Of a stretch of 64,000 nt of DNA, positions 27,286 through 36,139 are shown one piece after another. Position numbers and translations under genes: made by a program. Numbering within the stretch: the first letter of the stretch is position 1; each line of letters begins with the position of its first letter. Under the pieces are notes generated by a model that saw only the letters and a program-made list of their open reading frames with translations, was not told where the DNA came from and ran no database searches. Source of the stretch: Nitratireductor soli (GTDB lineage Bacteria > Pseudomonadota > Alphaproteobacteria > Rhizobiales > Rhizobiaceae); contig NZ_LFVY01000009.1 in assembly GCF_001050155.1 (NCBI RefSeq), positions 177,388 to 241,387 on the forward strand, given 5' to 3'.

Positions 27286-28544
27286 ACGATCGGCCTGAAC
27301 CGTTGCAGCCCGCGGCGACAGCCCCGCTGATGAGCGAACGCCGGGTGAGCCTGGTCGGCGCGATGCTGGTGGCCATCGGCCCCATTTCGATGGCGCTGTT
27401 CACCCCGGCCATGCCGGAGATCGTGCGGGCTTTCGGCACGACGGAAGCGGCGGTGAAGATGACGCTGTCGCTGTATTTTGCCGGCTTTGCGCTGGCGCAG
27501 CTCTTTTGCGGCCCGCTGTCCGACGGGCTTGGGCGCAAGCCGGTGACATTCGCCTTCATGGGCATCTATGCCGTGGCCAGCCTGATCGCGTTGCTGTCGC
27601 CGACGATCGAGGTGCTGATCGCGGCGCGCTTCCTGCAGGGTGTCGGCGCCGCCGTCGGCGTCGCGGTGTCGCGGGCCATCGTGCGTGACCTGTTCACGCA
27701 TGAACGCTCGGCGCGCATCATGAATCTGATCGGCATCATCCTGGCCGTCGGCCCGGCCTTCGCGCCGACGCTGGGCGGTCTGACCATGGAGATCGCCGGC
27801 TGGCACGCCATCTTCGTCTTGATGCTCGCCGCCGGTTGCGCCGTCGTCCTGGTCGTCCATTTCTGCATGCGCGAGACGGTAGAGCGCGACCTGTCGCGCA
27901 TCCGGCCCGCCGCGTTGATCCATTCCTACGGCCTGTTGCTGCGCAGCGGCTATTTCATGCTGTCGAGCGTCGTCATCGCTGGCGCGGTCGGCGCGCTCTA
28001 CACGCAAGCGACGGTCCTGCCGTTCATCCTGATGGGGCGGGTGGGCCTGTCCCCGTCGCAGTTCGGCATCGGCATGCTGGCGCAGACCGGCATGTATTTC
28101 ACCGGCTCGCTGATTGTGCGGCAGCTGATGAAGCGTTACGGGGCCTATCGGCTGGTGCCGGTGGGGCTGGTCTTCATCGGCATTGGCAGCATCGCCGTGG
28201 CGCTGTCGCTGACCCTGCTGCCGCTGACCTTCCTCAGCGTGATGGGACCGGTCGGCATCTATGCTTTCGGCATTTCCTTCGTCACGCCGGCGATGATGAC
28301 GGCGACGCTGGCGCCATTCCCGCGCATTGCCGGATCAGCCTCGTCGCTGACCGGCTTCATGCAGATGGGCGCGGGTCTTCTGGGCGGTACGCTGGCGGCG
28401 CTGATCGGCGATCCGGTGCTCGGCATGGCGATCATCATCCCGACGCTGGGCGCGATGGCGATCGTCGCCTGGCTGATCTGGCATCGTCTGCCGGAGCCGG
28501 CGCTGGCAACGGCGGTCCATCCGACGCCGTCCGGACCGGTGTAG
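27282..28544 (+). CDS. Bcr/CflA-type multidrug efflux MFS transporter
   Basis: 420-residue major facilitator with 12 predicted helices. Motif A loop GPLSDGLGRKPV follows helix 2, and RFLQGVGAAVGVAVSRAIVRD (cited by LQGVGAAVGVAVSRA) is the drug:H+ antiporter motif C/D region of the Bcr/CflA subgroup. Drug export from the cytosol is inferred from the subgroup. Translationally coupled to the upstream marR gene. The open frame begins upstream of marR, but ATG 27282 is the true start. The stop codon TAG lies at the edge of a dispersed repeat. Confidence 0.92.
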   Translation: MNDRPEPLQPAATAPLMSERRVSLVGAMLVAIGPISMALFTPAMPEIVRAFGTTEAAVKMTLSLYFAGFALAQLFCGPLSDGLGRKPVTFAFMGIYAVASLIALLSPTIEVLIAARFLQGVGAAVGVAVSRAIVRDLFTHERSARIMNLIGIILAVGPAFAPTLGGLTMEIAGWHAIFVLMLAAGCAVVLVVHFCMRETVERDLSRIRPAALIHSYGLLLRSGYFMLSSVVIAGAVGALYTQATVLPFILMGRVGLSPSQFGIGMLAQTGMYFTGSLIVRQLMKRYGAYRLVPVGLVFIGIGSIAVALSLTLLPLTFLSVMGPVGIYAFGISFVTPAMMTATLAPFPRIAGSASSLTGFMQMGAGLLGGTLAALIGDPVLGMAIIIPTLGAMAIVAWLIWHRLPEPALATAVHPTPSGPV

Positions 28545-28646
28545 AGCATTTTGCAGTCAGGTGGTTTCACCTGACGTCCGCATAAATGCGGAAAAACAAA
28601 GAGATAGACCGGTTCAGCGTTTCCATGAAACGCTGAACCGGTCTAG
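28542..28646 (+). repeat. dispersed palindromic repeat (family I), two-module copy
   Basis: Begins at the TAG stop of the MFS gene (TAGAGCATTTTGCAG). Module 1 has hairpins TCAGGTG/CACCTGA and CCGCAT-aa-ATGCGG; module 2 is a long hairpin ACCGGTTCAGCGTTTC/GAAACGCTGAACCGGT ending in CTAG. It fills the space between convergent MFS and carbonic anhydrase genes. Related copies: 41248-41323, 51254-51318, 53102-53160, 58217-58283 (minus). Confidence 0.85.
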
Positions 28647-28655
28647 GCGGACTTA

Positions 28656-29297
28656 TCAATCCAGCGGCGGCCGCTCGAAATCACCGGTTTCCGGGTTCAT
28701 GACCCAGAGTTCGCCGTTCGAAATGTCGAACCAGGCGCCGTGCAGCGTCAGGCGTCCCTTGTCCTCGAGGATCTTCACGCAGGGAAAGCTGCGCAGATTG
28801 GCCACCTGGTAGCGGATCGAAATGCGTTCCAGCGCGGTCTGCCGCTCGGCGTCGGTCATCTGATTGCCCGACAGCGCCTCGGCGGCGGGCGCCACCAGCC
28901 CCATCCATTTGCCGATGAAATCACCGGGCGACAGCGGTTCGGCCGATGGGTTGAGTGCTGCGCCGATGCCGCCGCAGCGGCCGTGGCCCATGACGACGAT
29001 GCTCTTCACCTTCAGGCTCTGGACGGCGAATTCCAGCGCCGCCGAGGTGCCGTGATGCTGGCCATCGGGCGCGTAGGGCGGCACGAGATTGGCCACATTG
29101 CGCACCACGAAGAGCTCGCCGGGGCCCGAATCGAAGATCGTTTCCGGCGCGGCGCGCGAATCGCAACAGGCGATTACCATGGTCTGGGGGGACTGGCCAT
29201 CCTTGGCCAGGGAGCGATAGCGGCCGCTTTCGGCGGAATAACGCCCGGCCATGAAGTTGCGATAGCCGGCGAGAAGCCGTTCAGGCAGATGGGTCAT
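28656..29297 (-). CDS. beta-class carbonic anhydrase
   Basis: 213-residue beta-carbonic anhydrase: zinc ligands from ACCDSR (Cys and Asp) and GHGRCGG (His and Cys), and the conserved NVANLVPPY segment. Converts CO2 and bicarbonate in the cytosol. ATG at 29297 (MTHLPERLL) is preferred over the open frame up to 29333. It is convergent with the MFS gene and separated from it by a palindromic repeat. Confidence 0.95.
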   Translation of the reverse strand: MTHLPERLLAGYRNFMAGRYSAESGRYRSLAKDGQSPQTMVIACCDSRAAPETIFDSGPGELFVVRNVANLVPPYAPDGQHHGTSAALEFAVQSLKVKSIVVMGHGRCGGIGAALNPSAEPLSPGDFIGKWMGLVAPAAEALSGNQMTDAERQTALERISIRYQVANLRSFPCVKILEDKGRLTLHGAWFDISNGELWVMNPETGDFERPPLD

Positions 29298-29393
29298 GGA
29301 ATGCGAAATAGCGGGAAACGGCGCGGCAGGCAATGCGGTTTGCAGGGCAATCTGGCGAAGGCCGCTCGCCCTGCCGTGTTTGGCAATGTGCGT

Positions 29394-30278
29394 TCAGGCC
29401 GGCTGGGCGGCGGGCTGCGGCACGGCCTCCACGTCGATCGCGGTTTGCGGCTGGCTGAGGCTCGGCCTGTCGGTTTCCAGCATCAACTCGTCGGCGCCAC
29501 GCGCCGTGGCCTTGCCGAGAATTTCGACCACGGACCCTGTCGTCAGCGCAAGCGCCCGGCCGGCATCGAGGCCGCGCAATGTGTGCGCCAGGTGCAAGGC
29601 GGCCGTGAGGTCGCCGGTGCCGTTCGGCGCCCGGGCGATGGCGTCGTGTTCGGCGCGCAGGGCGCTGTCGCGCGTCACCAGCAGATTGGCCAGCCGGCCG
29701 TCATGGCCGGTCGGCGCGGATGTCACCAGCATGCGCGCCGGAGCGGCCTTGCGCGCGGCGGCGATGGCGGCGGCGGTGTCCGGCGCCTTGGCGCCCGTCA
29801 GCCACTCCAGTTCGTAGCGGTTGGGCGTGGCGAGGTCGGCCAGCGGCATCAGCCGGTCGCGGATGGCGATTGCCGTCGGCTCGGGCACGTAAAGACCGGC
29901 CTTGTCGCCCAGCACCGGGTCGCAGACATACAGCGCCGAGGGGTTTTTCGCCTTCACCTTTTCCACCAGCGCGGCGATGGCATCGGCCTGGCCGGCAGCG
30001 CCCAGATAGCCCGTCAGGACGGCGGCCACTTCGCCGAGCCAGGGGGCATTCTCCAGGTCGCCGAGGAAAGCGGCGAATTGTTCCGCATCCGGTACGATGC
30101 GTGTCGCCGGCCCATGTCCCGGATGCCAGGGCAACAGCACGGTGGGTACGGCCCAGACCGGAAAGCCCAGCGTCTCGAGGGCGAAAACGGCAGCGCGATT
30201 GCCGACGCTGCCGCGCGCCACGTGGCTGGAGATGACGATGACGGCACGCGGAGCGCCCTCGATGGATGATCTGCTCAT
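29394..30278 (-). CDS. pdxY: pyridoxal kinase
   Basis: 294-residue ribokinase-fold kinase phosphorylating pyridoxal in vitamin B6 salvage. Family features: VISSHVARGSVGNRAAVFALE near the N-terminus (cited by SVGNRAAVFALE), CDPVLGDKAGLYV, and the anion hole/catalytic block NGTGDLTAALHLAH with Asp in GTGD. The C-terminal ~30 residues rich in Pro/Gln are non-conserved. It follows a small membrane-protein gene with only 6 bp between them, suggesting one transcript. Confidence 0.92.
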   Translation of the reverse strand: MSRSSIEGAPRAVIVISSHVARGSVGNRAAVFALETLGFPVWAVPTVLLPWHPGHGPATRIVPDAEQFAAFLGDLENAPWLGEVAAVLTGYLGAAGQADAIAALVEKVKAKNPSALYVCDPVLGDKAGLYVPEPTAIAIRDRLMPLADLATPNRYELEWLTGAKAPDTAAAIAAARKAAPARMLVTSAPTGHDGRLANLLVTRDSALRAEHDAIARAPNGTGDLTAALHLAHTLRGLDAGRALALTTGSVVEILGKATARGADELMLETDRPSLSQPQTAIDVEAVPQPAAQPA

Positions 30279-30284
30279 GCCGCG

Positions 30285-30521
30285 CTACCCGCCGAAAACA
30301 TAGAAGATGAGCCACAGGATCAGCGCGATCAGCACGGCCATGGCGATGAACCGGCCGATGCGCGTGCCCCACAATTCGATCGGGTCGCTCCGCTCGACAT
30401 CGCCGGCCGCCACATGCCTGCGCATCCGGTGCAGCATCGAATTTTCGCTCTCCTGGCCGACGCGGTCGAGGATGCGGCGCGATTCGGCCCGGGTGTCATC
30501 GTCCGTCTGTCTTCGTGCCAT
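30285..30521 (-). CDS. small membrane protein, hypothetical
   Basis: 78 residues: a charged, arginine-rich N-terminal half (MARRQTDDDTRAES..., with NSMLHRMRRH) and a single C-terminal helix AMAVLILALIL-type (IAMAVLIALILWLIFYVFGG). Orientation and tail anchoring look like a small inner-membrane protein. I do not recognise a named family. It lies 6 bp upstream of pdxY and likely shares its transcript. ATG 30521 is chosen over 30533. Confidence 0.7.
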   Translation of the reverse strand: MARRQTDDDTRAESRRILDRVGQESENSMLHRMRRHVAAGDVERSDPIELWGTRIGRFIAMAVLIALILWLIFYVFGG

Positions 30522-30574
30522 GGCACAATCCACTTGATACTGCTGCGGGCCGACCCTACAGCAAGGGTACCCTA

Positions 30575-30624
30575 GAGCAAGATCCGGGCGATCGGAATTG
30601 GTTTCCTATCACTGGACCATGCTC
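30575..30624. repeat. short palindromic intergenic repeat
   Basis: GAGCA (30575-30579) and TGCTC (30620-30624) bound a ~50-bp element resembling the GAGCATGATCC-type repeats of rhizobia. It lies between the divergent pdxY-side gene and lemA, and contains the spurious early start codon of the lemA reading frame, supporting the later start at 30664. Confidence 0.55.
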
Positions 30625-30663
30625 TACTATCGCCGAGATACAATGCCGACGAGAGGTCGCTCC

Positions 30664-31317
30664 ATGTCCGTTGCCGAAAAGTCCGTTGCCAAGCCGTTTG
30701 CTTTCCGTTTTTCGCGCGGCCTTTCGGTCGCCCTCTCCCTGTTCGTCATGCTGCCGCTGCTCTCGGCCTGCGGCTTCAACACGATCCCGACCCGGGAGGA
30801 GCAGGCCAAGGCCGCCTGGAGCGAGGTGCTGAACCAGTATCAGCGCCGCGCCGACCTGATCCCCAATCTGGTGGAAACGGTGAAGGGCTTCGCCGCGCAG
30901 GAGCGCGAGGTCCTGCAGGGCGTGGTGGAAGCGCGGGCGAAGGCGACGCAGGTGCAGATCTCGCCGGAGATGCTAAGCAATCCGGAGGCCTTCAAGGCGT
31001 TCCAGGAGGGCCAGTCGGGACTTACCGGCGCGCTGTCGCGGCTCCTGGCCGTGGTGGAGAATTATCCGGACCTCAAGTCCAACCAGAATTTCCTGGCGTT
31101 GCAGGCGCAGCTCGAAGGCACGGAAAACCGCATCGCCGTGGCACGGCGCGACTATATCGAGGCCGTCCGCCTGTACAACACGTCGCTGAAGACGCTGCCG
31201 TCGATGCTGTGGGCCAAGTTCTGGTTCACCGGCGCAGAGCCCTACGAGACCTTCAGCATCGCCGAGGACAAGATGTCGGTGCCGCAGGTGAATTTCGGCA
31301 CGAACAGCGGCGGCTAA
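30664..31317 (+). CDS. lemA: LemA family protein (lipoprotein)
   Basis: 217-residue LemA protein with a lipoprotein signal: hydrophobic LSLFVMLPLLSACGF with lipobox LSAC (Cys near residue 37). The LemA coiled-coil core follows, with NQYQRRADLIPNLVETVKGFAAQE (cited by YQRRADLIPNLVETV) and the C-terminal WAKFWFTGAEPYETF. Function is unclear; LemA often accompanies TPM-domain proteins, as here, in envelope-associated complexes. ATG 30664 follows an AGAGG site; upstream starts lie in a repeat element. Confidence 0.92.
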   Translation: MSVAEKSVAKPFAFRFSRGLSVALSLFVMLPLLSACGFNTIPTREEQAKAAWSEVLNQYQRRADLIPNLVETVKGFAAQEREVLQGVVEARAKATQVQISPEMLSNPEAFKAFQEGQSGLTGALSRLLAVVENYPDLKSNQNFLALQAQLEGTENRIAVARRDYIEAVRLYNTSLKTLPSMLWAKFWFTGAEPYETFSIAEDKMSVPQVNFGTNSGG

Positions 31318-31332
31318 GCGGAGTTCGCACGG

Positions 31333-32163
31333 ATGGGGGAGGTGATCCGGCCCGCTCATGGCAGCCGACCGACGAGGTTTCTGCTGTTCTCTGTGCTGAT
31401 CGGCCTCGCGCTTTTCGTTTCAGCGGTATCGGCGGCCGAGCTGCCGGCGCTCACCGGCCGCGTGGTCGACAATGCCGGCATCATCGATGCGGCGAGCGAG
31501 GAAGCCCTGACGGCCAGGCTGGCCGCCTTCGAGCAGAAATCCTCGGACCAGATCGTCGTCGCCACGATAAGCAGCCTGGATGGCGAGGCGCTCGAACCCT
31601 ATGCCAACCGCCTGTTCCGCGCCTGGGGGCTGGGCCAGGCCGGCGAGGACAATGGCGTGCTGCTGCTGGTCGCCGTGGACGACCGGAAGATGCGCATCGA
31701 GGTCGGTTACGGGCTCGAGGGCACGCTGACGGACCTGCATTCCAAGCTGATCATCGAGAACACCATGGTGCCGGCCTTCCGCGCCGGCGATTTCGCCGGC
31801 GGGATCAGCGGTGCCGTCGATGACATCGTCATGGTGCTGGAGGGCAACGCAGCCGAGCTCGAGGCGCGCGCCGAGCGCAATGCGCAGGACGATGAGAGCC
31901 TGCCCTGGCCGGTGATCCTGTTTCTGATGGTCTGGGGGTTTTTCTTCTTCGGCGGTTTCGCCATGGCGATCCTGCCGCCAATCTTCGGCCGCAAGATCGG
32001 CCCGGGCCGCTATCGGTGGCTGGGCATGGATGTCAGTTACAACAAGTCGCGGGGCCGCTCGTCGGGCGGCGGCTGGTCCTCGGGTGGTTCGTCCTCGGGC
32101 GGCGGCGGGTTCTCCGGCGGCGGCGGATCGTCGGGCGGCGGCGGGGCCTCGGGGAGCTGGTAG
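31333..32163 (+). CDS. TPM domain membrane protein (YgcG-like)
   Basis: 276 residues: a signal/anchor helix at ~15-35, the TPM domain at ~40-165 (starting [13 protein letters not shown] and including [25 protein letters not shown], cited by [18 protein letters not shown]), a C-terminal membrane helix near 195-220, and a glycine/serine-rich tail ending [10 protein letters not shown]. This is the classic LemA-partner architecture (YgcG). Some TPM proteins have phosphatase activity, otherwise the role is unknown. Second gene of a lemA-TPM-TPM operon. Confidence 0.9.
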   Translation: MGEVIRPAHGSRPTRFLLFSVLIGLALFVSAVSAAELPALTGRVVDNAGIIDAASEEALTARLAAFEQKSSDQIVVATISSLDGEALEPYANRLFRAWGLGQAGEDNGVLLLVAVDDRKMRIEVGYGLEGTLTDLHSKLIIENTMVPAFRAGDFAGGISGAVDDIVMVLEGNAAELEARAERNAQDDESLPWPVILFLMVWGFFFFGGFAMAILPPIFGRKIGPGRYRWLGMDVSYNKSRGRSSGGGWSSGGSSSGGGGFSGGGGSSGGGGASGSW

Positions 32164-32164
32164 G

Positions 32165-32809
32165 ATGGAGAAACGCGAAATGATGCTCTCCGCCGAGGAC
32201 CATGCCCGTGTTGCCGCGGCCATCGGCGACGCCGAGCGGCACACAAGCGGCGAAATCTATTGCGTGCTGGCGCGCGACAGCGACAGCTATCTCCACCCGG
32301 CCTGCCTGATCGTCGCGATGGTGATTCTCATCCTCGGCCCGTTCATCGCGCTTGGCCTGCATGCGTGGTGGGTCGCCGCCAGCCCCGTGCTGTTCGCCTC
32401 GGCGCAACTCGCGGCCTTTGCCGCCGCCGTGCTCCTGGTCACCCTGCTGCCCGGCCTGCGCGCCGCGCTGGTGCCGCGGGCGCTGAAATACCGGCGGGCG
32501 CACGAGAATGCGCAAAAGCAGTTCCTGGCTCACAACATCCACGTGACGAAGAACCGCACAGGGGTGCTGATTTTCGTTTCGCTAGCGGAACGATATGTCG
32601 AAGTGGTGGCTGACCACGAGATCGATGCGCGCGTCGATCAAGCCGTGTGGAACGACACGGTGGCGATGCTGCTCGACCACGCGCGGCGTGGCGCGCTGGC
32701 TGACGGCTTCGTCGAGGCGGTCGGTCGGGTGGGCGCCGTGCTTGGCGAACACTTCCCCGCCGGGCGGCGCAACCGCAACGAAATCGAGGACCGTTTGACG
32801 GAGATCTGA
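32165..32809 (+). CDS. TPM domain membrane protein, second paralogue
   Basis: 214 residues beginning [16 protein letters not shown], two membrane helices at about 45-100, then a TPM-type domain with [20 protein letters not shown] and [12 protein letters not shown]. It lacks the Gly/Ser-rich tail and signal peptide of its upstream neighbour. The gene starts 1 bp after the upstream stop codon, so translation is coupled. The three-gene order LemA, long TPM, short TPM is recurrent in alphaproteobacteria and suggests one membrane complex. Confidence 0.87.
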   Translation: MEKREMMLSAEDHARVAAAIGDAERHTSGEIYCVLARDSDSYLHPACLIVAMVILILGPFIALGLHAWWVAASPVLFASAQLAAFAAAVLLVTLLPGLRAALVPRALKYRRAHENAQKQFLAHNIHVTKNRTGVLIFVSLAERYVEVVADHEIDARVDQAVWNDTVAMLLDHARRGALADGFVEAVGRVGAVLGEHFPAGRRNRNEIEDRLTEI

Positions 32810-32896
32810 TCCGTTTTGCCCATCTGTGCGCTACCGCAAAGGGGGGCGCTCTAATGCTTGCGCACCCCCTGCCGGCGCGTTTATGGTTAAGAAATC

Positions 32897-33403
32897 ATGA
32901 ACACGCTGACGATCGACATCAGACGGGCAGAACCAAGGGACGCCGAGGCGGTGGCCGAGGTGCATGACAGCGCCTGGCGCGGCGCCTATGCGGGCATCAT
33001 CCCCTATCGCGCGCTGAGCCGGATGATCGGCCGGCGCGGCCCGAAATGGTGGTCGAATGCGATTCGCCGTTCGGCGACGGTGCTGGTCATCGAGATCGGC
33101 GGCGAGATTGCCGGTTACGCGACGCTTGGCCGCAACCGCGCCCGCGAGTTGAAGCAGGAAGGCGAGATCTACGAGCTTTATCTGCGGCCCGAGTATCAGG
33201 GCGTCGGCCTGGGCTCGCGGCTTTTCAAGGCGGCGCGCGAGATGCTTTCGGCGCACGGCCTGAAAGGCCTGGTCGTCTGGGCGCTGGAAGACAATGGCAA
33301 CGCGCTGGCTTTTTATGCCGGCGCCGGCGGCCGCGACGTGGCCGAGGGGGTCGAGGTTTTCGACAGCAAGGCGCTGCGCAAGCTGGCCTTCGTCTGGGAT
33401 TGA
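32897..33403 (+). CDS. GNAT family N-acetyltransferase
   Basis: 168-residue single GNAT domain: N-terminal IRRAEPRDAEAVAEVH, substrate loop region and the acetyl-CoA motif RPEYQGVGLGSRLFKAA at about 95-110, followed by LVVWALEDNGNALAFYAGAGG. It resembles the RimI/Ard1-like generic acetyltransferases; substrate unknown. Located between the TPM operon and ppa with its own promoter region likely in the 87-bp gap. Confidence 0.87.
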   Translation: MNTLTIDIRRAEPRDAEAVAEVHDSAWRGAYAGIIPYRALSRMIGRRGPKWWSNAIRRSATVLVIEIGGEIAGYATLGRNRARELKQEGEIYELYLRPEYQGVGLGSRLFKAAREMLSAHGLKGLVVWALEDNGNALAFYAGAGGRDVAEGVEVFDSKALRKLAFVWD

Positions 33404-33409
33404 GTCTTC

Positions 33410-33480
33410 GGCTATTGGGGTCCGCATTTTTGCGCAGTTCCGGACGGAGAACCGGTTCCCACTTTTCCTGGATTGCCCTA
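33410..33480. repeat. degenerate dispersed intergenic repeat upstream of ppa
   Basis: The stretch with TCCGCATTTTTGCGCAGTTC, then GGAGAACCGGTTCCCACTTT and CCTGGATTGCCC has the composition of the abundant rhizobial elements ending ACCGGTTTCCACTTTTCC. It sits 150-230 bp ahead of ppa. Identified from resemblance, with no second copy in this window. Confidence 0.4.
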
Positions 33481-33636
33481 AACTTTCGCAGTGCAGCATC
33501 GTTCGCATTGCCATGCGGCGCATGACGCGATAAAGCGCACCCATTCATTTCCAGGCTGCACATCCGGCTGGTCGTTTGCGACGACCGCGCCGGAGAGGGC
33601 AGCCGCCACCTGCCAGAATGAAGGGCTTTTCCTCCC

Positions 33637-34176
33637 ATGCGCATAGACGCCATCGCCATCGGCGATAATCCTCCCGAAGACGTCAACGTCATCATCGAAG
33701 TGCCGGTCGGCGGCCAGCCGATCAAATACGAGATGGATAAGGAGTCCGGGACGCTGGTCGTCGACCGCTTTCTCTACACGCCGATGACCTATCCGGGAAA
33801 TTACGGCTTCGTGCCGCACACCCTGTCCGACGATGGCGACCCGATCGACGTGCTGGTCTGCAACACGCGCCAGCTCATTCCCGGCTGCGTCATCAATGTG
33901 CGGCCGATCGGCGTTCTGGTCATGGAAGACAATTCCGGCCAGGACGAGAAGATCATCGCCGTGCCCTCGCCGCACCTGACGCGCCGCTACGAGACCGTCA
34001 AGAACTATACGGACATGCCGGAGATCACGCTGCAGCAGATCCAGCATTTCTTCGAGCATTACAAGGATCTGGAACCCGGCAAATGGGTGAAGATCGGCGA
34101 CTGGCTGGACGCCGCCGCGGCGCGCCGGCTGATCGTCGAGGCGATCGAGCGGGCCAAGACAAAGAAGGCCGGCTGA
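33637..34176 (+). CDS. ppa: inorganic pyrophosphatase
   Basis: 179-residue family I pyrophosphatase hydrolysing PPi to phosphate, cytosolic hexamer in the family. Metal-binding signature DGDPIDVLV near residues 66-74 is intact, with [15 protein letters not shown] and the [11 protein letters not shown] block upstream. Length is standard. Monocistronic, with a repeat element in its upstream region. Confidence 0.97.
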   Translation: MRIDAIAIGDNPPEDVNVIIEVPVGGQPIKYEMDKESGTLVVDRFLYTPMTYPGNYGFVPHTLSDDGDPIDVLVCNTRQLIPGCVINVRPIGVLVMEDNSGQDEKIIAVPSPHLTRRYETVKNYTDMPEITLQQIQHFFEHYKDLEPGKWVKIGDWLDAAAARRLIVEAIERAKTKKAG

Positions 34177-34192
34177 CGCCGGTTCTGATGAT

Positions 34193-34795
34193 CTATTCGC
34201 CGCCGGCGGGCGTCGGCAGGGGAATCGTGCCGGCGTCGATCACGGGCTGGTCGGCGCCGCATGCGAAGTCGAAGGCCTGCTCATCGGCGATGCGGCGGGC
34301 CTTTTCATTGGCGTCCGCGTTTCCGGTCGCCATGACATAGCCCATCACGCAGCCGTCGTGCTCCTGAAGCTGGCCGACCTTTTCGACCACCAGAACCTCG
34401 ATGTCCTTTTCGGTTTCCTCGGCGTCGGCGACGAACCAGCGATGGATCGTGGCGATCGGCCTCTGGCGGCGTCCCTCGGTGAGAATGCGCCATTCGATGG
34501 TGGGCCCGGTGTGGTTGAAGCCGGCGAAGCTCTCCCACGGGGGCGCCATATCGCCGGCGGGCGGGAAGCCGTAGAAGACCGATTCGCGCAGATCGCCGTA
34601 ATAGACCAGCACCGGATAGCCGCGCCAGCCGGGGCAGACGACGTTCGCCCAATCCCCCTCCTCGCCTTCAGCCGGTACGGCGAAGGTGGCGCAATCCTTC
34701 TCGACATCGAATTCCGTATAGGCGCTTTCGATGTCGGCGCCGCCGGCCAGACCGGTCATCGCCGTGAGAAAAAGCGCGGATAGTGCCAGCCGCAT
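34193..34795 (-). CDS. secreted protein of unknown function
   Basis: 200 residues with a short signal peptide (MRLALSALFLTAMTGLAGG) and a mature chain with no motif I recognise. Three cysteines (CATF, VVCPGWRG, GCVMGY) plus a late CGAD could form two disulfides, consistent with a periplasmic location. Conserved-looking segments include YPVLVYYGDLRESVFYG and ATIHRWFVAD. It is convergent with ppa and upstream of nothing on its strand. Similar hypothetical proteins occur in rhizobia as far as I recall; no function known. Confidence 0.75.
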   Translation of the reverse strand: MRLALSALFLTAMTGLAGGADIESAYTEFDVEKDCATFAVPAEGEEGDWANVVCPGWRGYPVLVYYGDLRESVFYGFPPAGDMAPPWESFAGFNHTGPTIEWRILTEGRRQRPIATIHRWFVADAEETEKDIEVLVVEKVGQLQEHDGCVMGYVMATGNADANEKARRIADEQAFDFACGADQPVIDAGTIPLPTPAGGE

Positions 34796-34859
34796 GGACG
34801 ATGCTCCCGTTAGCTTCGCTGATCCCTGCCGCCATCATAGCGGGTTTCGGTGACAGCTT

Positions 34860-35189
34860 CTATCGGCTGCCGGCGATCAGTTGCGCAAGCTGGGCGGCCA
34901 GCGCCGCCGTCTCGCCGCGCAGTTCCAGCGTCTTCAGGCGCATTGTTGCGCCACCGGTCAGCGAAACGGCGCCGGCGGGTATGCCGAACGCCCTGGCCAG
35001 GAGCTTTTGCAGCGCCGCATTGGCCTTGCCGTCTTCCGGCACGGCGCGAACGCGCGCCTTGAGGTGGCTGCGGCCGTCATCGGTCGTGACCATGCCCTCG
35101 AGGCCATCACGAGACGATTTTGGCGTCAGGCGAACGAACAGCGTCAGCCCGCCGTCGGTTGCTCGGCAGCAGGCGGGCAGCTCCATCAT
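34860..35189 (-). CDS. DUF167 family protein (YggU)
   Basis: 109-residue DUF167/YggU protein: LFVRLTPKSSRDGLEG, KARVRAVPEDGKANAAL and LARAFGIPAGAVSLTGG are the characteristic blocks. Cytosolic, function unknown, widely paired with YggT as here (18 bp downstream of it). Operon with yggT. Confidence 0.9.
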   Translation of the reverse strand: MMELPACCRATDGGLTLFVRLTPKSSRDGLEGMVTTDDGRSHLKARVRAVPEDGKANAALQKLLARAFGIPAGAVSLTGGATMRLKTLELRGETAALAAQLAQLIAGSR

Positions 35190-35207
35190 CCTTGCGGCAG
35201 GCGCGGG

Positions 35208-35498
35208 CTAGATGAGCGCCGGAGCGACCGTGGTCAGGATGAACTGGCGCAGGAAGAACAGGATCAGCAGCAGGATGATCGGCGAGATGTCGATGCCGCC
35301 GAGATCGGGCAGGATCCTGCGGATCGGCCGCAGGGCGGGCTCGGTCACGCGGAACAGGAAGTTGCCGATCGAGCCGACGAACTGGTTGCGCGGGTTGACC
35401 ACGTTGAAGGCGTAGAGCCAGGAAAAGATGGCGGAGGCAATGATCAGCCACCAGTAAATGTCGAGCGCCATGACAAGGGTCTGGATAAGCGCGATCAT
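35208..35498 (-). CDS. YggT family membrane protein
   Basis: 96 residues with two hydrophobic segments framing the [24 protein letters not shown] motif (cited by [13 protein letters not shown]) that defines YggT. In plastids and bacteria the family is linked to membrane or osmotic functions and thylakoid division; unproven here. ATG 35498 (MIALIQTLV) matches the family start. First gene of the yggT-yggU pair. Confidence 0.9.
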   Translation of the reverse strand: MIALIQTLVMALDIYWWLIIASAIFSWLYAFNVVNPRNQFVGSIGNFLFRVTEPALRPIRRILPDLGGIDISPIILLLILFFLRQFILTTVAPALI

Positions 35499-35789
35499 GC
35501 CGGTCTCCTGGGCCGCGTGGGAGGCCATGTTGGGGCCCTGTGGGGCCTATGTGGGGCGGAGCGCTTGGGCGAGGGACGATGCCGCCGTTGTCGCTGCGCC
35601 GCGAATTTTGCGACATGTAGCCATTGCAGCGGAGCGCGGCAAGCCTGCCGGGATTTTTTGCTGCGCGCCGGATGCCCCGGAAAGGCCACCGCTGTCGCTC
35701 AAGCGCAGGCTTTTCGCCGGTATCCGGCGCCAACTCGCCGCTTGACAGTCAGGGGGAGGCAGACCTAAATGCGGCCCAACCGGCGATAC

Positions 35790-35865
<76 letters not shown>

Positions 35866-36071
35866 ACCACCCGCCGGTAAAACCAGGCCCACAAGTTCCG
35901 ATCCAGACAGCGTCGCGCTTTCCGCGGCCTGGCTGATGCCTGCGCATCTTCCTGCGCGGCAGAGACACGCTGGTCCGGCTGTTCTTGCCCGGAATCCGGC
36001 GCGCCGTCTCTGTCGACGCTTTTGCATGCCCACATGTTTGGCCGTCCGATGCGGTGCCAACCTGTCGATGC

Positions 36072-36103
36072 TTGACATGGATCATTGATCCATGATCTTT
36101 TAT
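36072..36103 (+). promoter_or_regulatory. promoter with GntR-type operator ahead of the TRAP operon
   Basis: A consensus -35 TTGACA (36072-36077) is directly followed by the palindrome ATGGATCATTGATCCAT (36077-36093), placing a repressor site across the -35/-10 spacer; a TTTTAT near 36098 may be the -10. The palindrome matches 13 of 17 positions of the site upstream of the GntR gene (41111-41127). Confidence 0.6.
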
Positions 36104-36139
36104 CGCATGAAGCGTAATCAGTGATCTGGGAGGATGATT

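Noticed and set aside
36134..36139. ATG 36134 as start of the first DctP gene
   Set aside because: It abuts the GGGAGG ribosome site with no spacing; the ATG at 36140 has a 6-nt spacer.
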